NCBI GenBank assembly: GCA_025938055.1
Contig: JAICQC010000169.1
Coordinates: 1 to 9,455, forward strand
Source of the DNA: Anaerolineales bacterium
GTDB taxonomy: Bacteria > Chloroflexota > Anaerolineae > Anaerolineales > Villigracilaceae
DNA length: 9,455 bases
Direction: 5' to 3'
Under the pieces are notes generated by a model, which searched no databases, had not been told where the DNA came from, and saw only the letters and a program-made list of their open reading frames with translations. Shown here piece by piece: positions 8,022-9,455 of this stretch; within the stretch, counting starts at the first letter, position 1, and each line of letters begins with the position of its first letter. The translations under genes were made by a program, and so were the position numbers.

Positions 8022-8537
8022 TTATTCCTTTGCATACGGCTTACGCAAATTTATCTCATCAAAATTGAATGTGAACTGTACTTCCTCGTAACCGAGCGGA
8101 AAATCTCTGCGAAGCGGATGTTTATCTTCCCAGCCTTCGGGTAATAAGAGAATACGAAGATCAGGATGCCCATCAGGAATGATCCCGAACATATCCCGAA
8201 GTTCGCGCTCGCGCCAGTTTGCCACTTCATAGACTCCGGTGACAGTCGGGATGTGGGGCTCGCCATCCTCGAGAGCAACTCGCAACTGCAGCGACAAGTT
8301 CCTTGCCAGGGAGGTGAGTTGGTAGATCACATGAAAACGCGGCGACGTTTGCGGCAAAAAGTCTATCGCCGTCATCGCCGAGAGTAATTCAAAATCATAT
8401 TTATCGCGCAGGAGGGTCAGCGCCTCGATGAGATTTTCCACCTTCACGAACACATGTGTTTCGCCGCGGAACTCTTCAAACGTGACGCCGAACTGTTCCT
8501 GCAACGCTTGAATGATCGTTTCGAGTTTTTTATCCAT
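8022..8537 (-). CDS. nuoC: NADH-quinone oxidoreductase subunit C (30 kDa homologue)
   Basis: NuoC is a peripheral-arm scaffold subunit with no cofactor that packs on NuoD and NuoB. The 171-residue protein contains the complex I 30 kDa signature at about 110-134: it begins EREL(R)DMFGI, continues through HPDLRILLLPE and is followed by KHPLRRDFPLGYEEV (139-153). The N-terminal half (about 1-100) is the usual alpha/beta domain, with MTAIDF at 55-60 in the place of the family's conserved Asp-containing strand. It is a stand-alone gene, 2 nt before nuoD. Upstream is a repeat-filled 188-nt gap; the Shine-Dalgarno GAGGT at 8545-8549 sits at the very edge of that repeat with a 7-nt spacer to the ATG at 8537. 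Confidence 0.96.
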   Translation of the reverse strand: MDKKLETIIQALQEQFGVTFEEFRGETHVFVKVENLIEALTLLRDKYDFELLSAMTAIDFLPQTSPRFHVIYQLTSLARNLSLQLRVALEDGEPHIPTVTGVYEVANWRERELRDMFGIIPDGHPDLRILLLPEGWEDKHPLRRDFPLGYEEVQFTFNFDEINLRKPYAKE

Positions 8538-8544
8538 ATTTACT

Positions 8545-8549
8545 ACCTC
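8545..8549 (-). promoter_or_regulatory. Shine-Dalgarno site of nuoC, touching the repeat boundary
   Basis: On the transcribed strand GAGGT lies 7 nt before the nuoC ATG. Its first base falls at the end of the terminal inverted repeat (8549), so the element runs right up to, or slightly into, the ribosome binding site. Confidence 0.7.
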
Positions 8550-8559
8550 GTCACTGCGA

Positions 8560-8578
8560 GGGCGGTGCTAGTCCGCCC
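8560..8578. repeat. GC-rich hairpin in left arm of the element
   Basis: GGGCGG at 8560-8565 pairs perfectly with CCGCCC at 8573-8578 across a 7-nt loop. In the mRNA it lies about 20 nt upstream of the nuoC start, close enough to affect ribosome access, but no T-run follows, so it is not called a terminator. Confidence 0.7.
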
Positions 8579-8580
8579 AA

Positions 8581-8632
8581 AGCAATCTCTTTAGTAATTT
8601 GCGTTCTTCAAGTAGCGAAGAGCGAGATTGCT
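8581..8632. repeat. Inner inverted repeat with 9-bp perfect arms
   Basis: AGCAATCTC (8581-8589) and GAGATTGCT (8624-8632) are exact complements. The 34-nt loop holds a further 5-bp stem, TCTTC at 8605-8609 with GAAGA at 8617-8621. Confidence 0.8.
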
Positions 8633-8655
8633 CACCTGCACTGCGTGCATGCGCA

Positions 8656-8680
8656 CACCGTCCTGGCGTACGGTGCCAGG
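8656..8680. repeat. Two mutually exclusive short hairpins
   Basis: CACCGT (8656-8661) pairs with ACGGTG (8670-8675), and CCTGGC (8662-8667) pairs with GCCAGG (8675-8680). They interleave, so only one can form at a time. They lie in the GC-rich insert of the right arm. No regulatory role can be shown from sequence alone. Confidence 0.65.
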
Positions 8681-8692
8681 GAGTGCCGGGGA
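8673..8692. repeat. Short direct repeat, two 10-bp units
   Basis: GTGCCAGGGA (8673-8682) is followed directly by GTGCCGGGGA (8683-8692), 9 of 10 identical. A degraded third copy may begin at 8693 (GTGTCG). It suggests slippage in the GC-rich insert. Confidence 0.6.
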
Positions 8693-8725
8693 GTGTCGTC
8701 GGGCCCCGCCCTCCTCGCAATGACG

Positions 8726-9214
8726 TTAAGCCTTCACCTGATCCACAAACTTTTGACCTTTCACCTTTTCGTATAATGTCACCACACCGTGGATCAATGC
8801 CTCGGGGCGCGGCGGGCAACCCGCCACATAGACATCCACAGGCACAATTTCATCCACACCCTGTACAAGAGCGTAATTATTGAACACCCCGGTGCAGGAG
8901 GCGCAATCGCCCATGGCAATGACCCACTTGGGCTCAGGCATCTGGTCATACAGAAGACGAAGGGCTGGCGCCATCTTGCGCGAAAGCCGGCCCGCAACGA
9001 TCATCAGATCCGATTGGCGCGGGCTGGCACGCATCAACTCCATGCCGAAGCGACTCATATCAAAGTGTGAAGCCTGTGCCGCCATCATCTCGATGGCACA
9101 GCAAGCCAGGCCAAACAACATCGGCCACATCGCGTTCGTGCGCGACCAGTTGACGACCGTTTCCAGGCTGGTCGTTACCATACCCATATTCCCCAGTTTT
9201 TGCTCTACTCCCAT
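8726..9214 (-). CDS. nuoB: NADH-quinone oxidoreductase subunit B (PSST homologue, cluster N2)
   Basis: NuoB holds the terminal [4Fe-4S] cluster N2, which donates electrons to quinone at the NuoB-NuoD interface. The 162-residue protein has the unusual tandem-cysteine ligand pair C38-C39 (LACCAIEMM), plus C104 and C133 ([10 protein letters not shown]), the full N2 set. The segment [11 protein letters not shown] (120-130) is typical of the family. An additional cysteine, C107, lies three residues after C104 ([11 protein letters not shown]), where most homologues I know have a non-cysteine residue in a GSCA-x-x-GG-like loop. The ATG at 9214 lies inside nuoA (10-nt overlap) with AAAGGAG upstream (GGAG core at 9222-9225, 7-nt spacer). 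The TAA stop directly abuts the inverted-repeat element. Confidence 0.97.
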   Translation of the reverse strand: MGVEQKLGNMGMVTTSLETVVNWSRTNAMWPMLFGLACCAIEMMAAQASHFDMSRFGMELMRASPRQSDLMIVAGRLSRKMAPALRLLYDQMPEPKWVIAMGDCASCTGVFNNYALVQGVDEIVPVDVYVAGCPPRPEALIHGVVTLYEKVKGQKFVDQVKA

Positions 9215-9455
9215 TCGAGCGCTCCTTTCTTCCAGGCATATACATACCCCACCAGTAAGATCACAATAAAGATGACCATTTCGATCAACCCGAATAAGCC
9301 CAGCTGGCGAAAGACAATCGCCCAGGGCAGGAAAAAAATGACTTCGATATCAAACAGGATGAACAGCACAGCAATGAGATAAAAGCGGACGGGCATACGC
9401 CGCGTCCCCTCGCCATAGGGAACCATACCTGATTCATAAGGCATGGACTTGGCAG
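9205..9455 (-). CDS. nuoA: NADH-quinone oxidoreductase subunit A (partial, 5' end outside window)
   Basis: NuoA is a three-helix membrane subunit of complex I (ND3 homologue) whose first loop reaches the quinone chamber. The window shows about 82 C-terminal residues of a protein that usually has about 115-130. The frame is open past the ATG at 9444 to the window edge (residues AKS before MPYESG). Because PYESG is normally internal in NuoA, that ATG is not the true start. The visible landmarks are [22 protein letters not shown] (loop and start of helix 2, given here only as a landmark span of two joined motifs PYESGM and RRMPVRFYL), then the acidic FDIE motif and FFLPWA, then a last helix [20 protein letters not shown]. 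The TAG stop overlaps the start of nuoB by 10 nt, and the nuoB ribosome binding site lies within it. Confidence 0.95.
   Translation of the reverse strand, partial: AKSMPYESGMVPYGEGTRRMPVRFYLIAVLFILFDIEVIFFLPWAIVFRQLGLFGLIEMVIFIVILLVGYVYAWKKGALEWE

Larger units (their letters stand above)
8538..8725. other. nuoB-nuoC intergenic region
   Basis: This is the largest non-coding stretch in the window (188 nt). It is almost entirely occupied by an inverted-repeat element (8549-8725) whose right end touches the nuoB stop codon (8726-8728). Reading frames across it on both strands have no family resemblance and are repeat-rich, so no gene is called. No -35/-10 pair that convinced me was seen on the minus strand, and no stem followed by a T-run. 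Confidence 0.85.
8549..8725. repeat. MITE-like inverted-repeat element with ends CGTCAyTGCGAGG
   Basis: The left end (8549-8561) and the reverse complement of the right end (8713-8725) match at 12 of 13 bases. Inside them a second pair, AGCAATCTC at 8581-8589 and its exact complement at 8624-8632, forms another inverted repeat. The combination of a TGCGAGG end with an inner AGCAATCTC resembles short palindromic repeats dispersed in many bacterial genomes; that likeness is from memory, not a search. The right arm between 8633 and about 8695 looks like extra GC-rich material with its own hairpin and short tandem repeat, so the element may be nested or composite. It encodes no transposase. No clear target-site duplication was found beyond an uninformative CG at each edge. 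Confidence 0.75.

Noticed and set aside
8560..8578. Intrinsic terminator between nuoB and nuoC
   Set aside because: The stem is GC-rich but short (6 bp) and no T-run follows on the transcribed strand. A terminator in the middle of this operon would also be unexpected.
8568..8819. Minus-strand and plus-strand open frames across the nuoB-nuoC gap
   Set aside because: They translate repeat sequence (hairpins and a 10-bp direct repeat) and parts of nuoB out of frame, and their composition is Arg/Pro/Gly-rich without any motif.
9205..9444. Complete short nuoA starting at the ATG at 9444
   Set aside because: The frame is open to the window edge and the PYESG motif is normally internal in NuoA, so the gene is cut by the window rather than starting there.

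Overview
The window is one uninterrupted block of respiratory complex I (NADH:quinone oxidoreductase) genes, all transcribed on the minus strand. From right to left the order is nuoA (5' end outside the window), nuoB, nuoC, nuoD, nuoE, nuoF, nuoG, nuoH, nuoI, nuoJ and nuoK (3' end outside the window). This is the standard bacterial 14-gene order; nuoL, nuoM and nuoN would be expected just beyond position 1 but cannot be seen. No plus-strand gene, tRNA, rRNA, transposase gene or CRISPR array is supported.

The operon encodes a full NADH-oxidising enzyme. The electron-input module is NuoE, NuoF and NuoG (FMN, NADH site and most Fe-S clusters). The connecting module is NuoB, NuoC, NuoD and NuoI (clusters N6a, N6b and N2, and the quinone pocket). 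The membrane subunits present are NuoA, NuoH, NuoJ and NuoK. The Cys/His ligands of N1a, N1b, N2, N3, N4, N5, N6a, N6b and N7 are all visible, as are the NuoD quinone-pocket His/Tyr pair and the two NuoK membrane glutamates. Nothing is frameshifted or truncated except by the window ends.

The genes are packed tightly. Stop and start overlap as ATGA at nuoD/E, nuoE/F and nuoG/H; nuoA/B overlap by 10 nt and nuoH/I by 14 nt; gaps are 2 nt at nuoC/D and nuoJ/K and 22 nt at nuoF/G. Only two larger gaps exist, and each is almost filled by a repeat whose edge abuts the stop codon of the upstream gene. The 69-bp nuoI-nuoJ gap holds seven consecutive 8-bp units of the form NNGTNNAC. The 188-bp nuoB-nuoC gap holds a MITE-like inverted repeat with ends CGTCAyTGCGAGG and an apparently nested GC-rich insert. 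These two repeats are the real points of interest.

Organism: moderate GC content by eye, separate nuoC and nuoD, separate nuoE/F/G with an N7-bearing NuoG, and the general look of the proteins suggest an environmental bacterium, most likely Chloroflexota (Anaerolineae-like). This is an impression from the sequence without a database search and should be held loosely.
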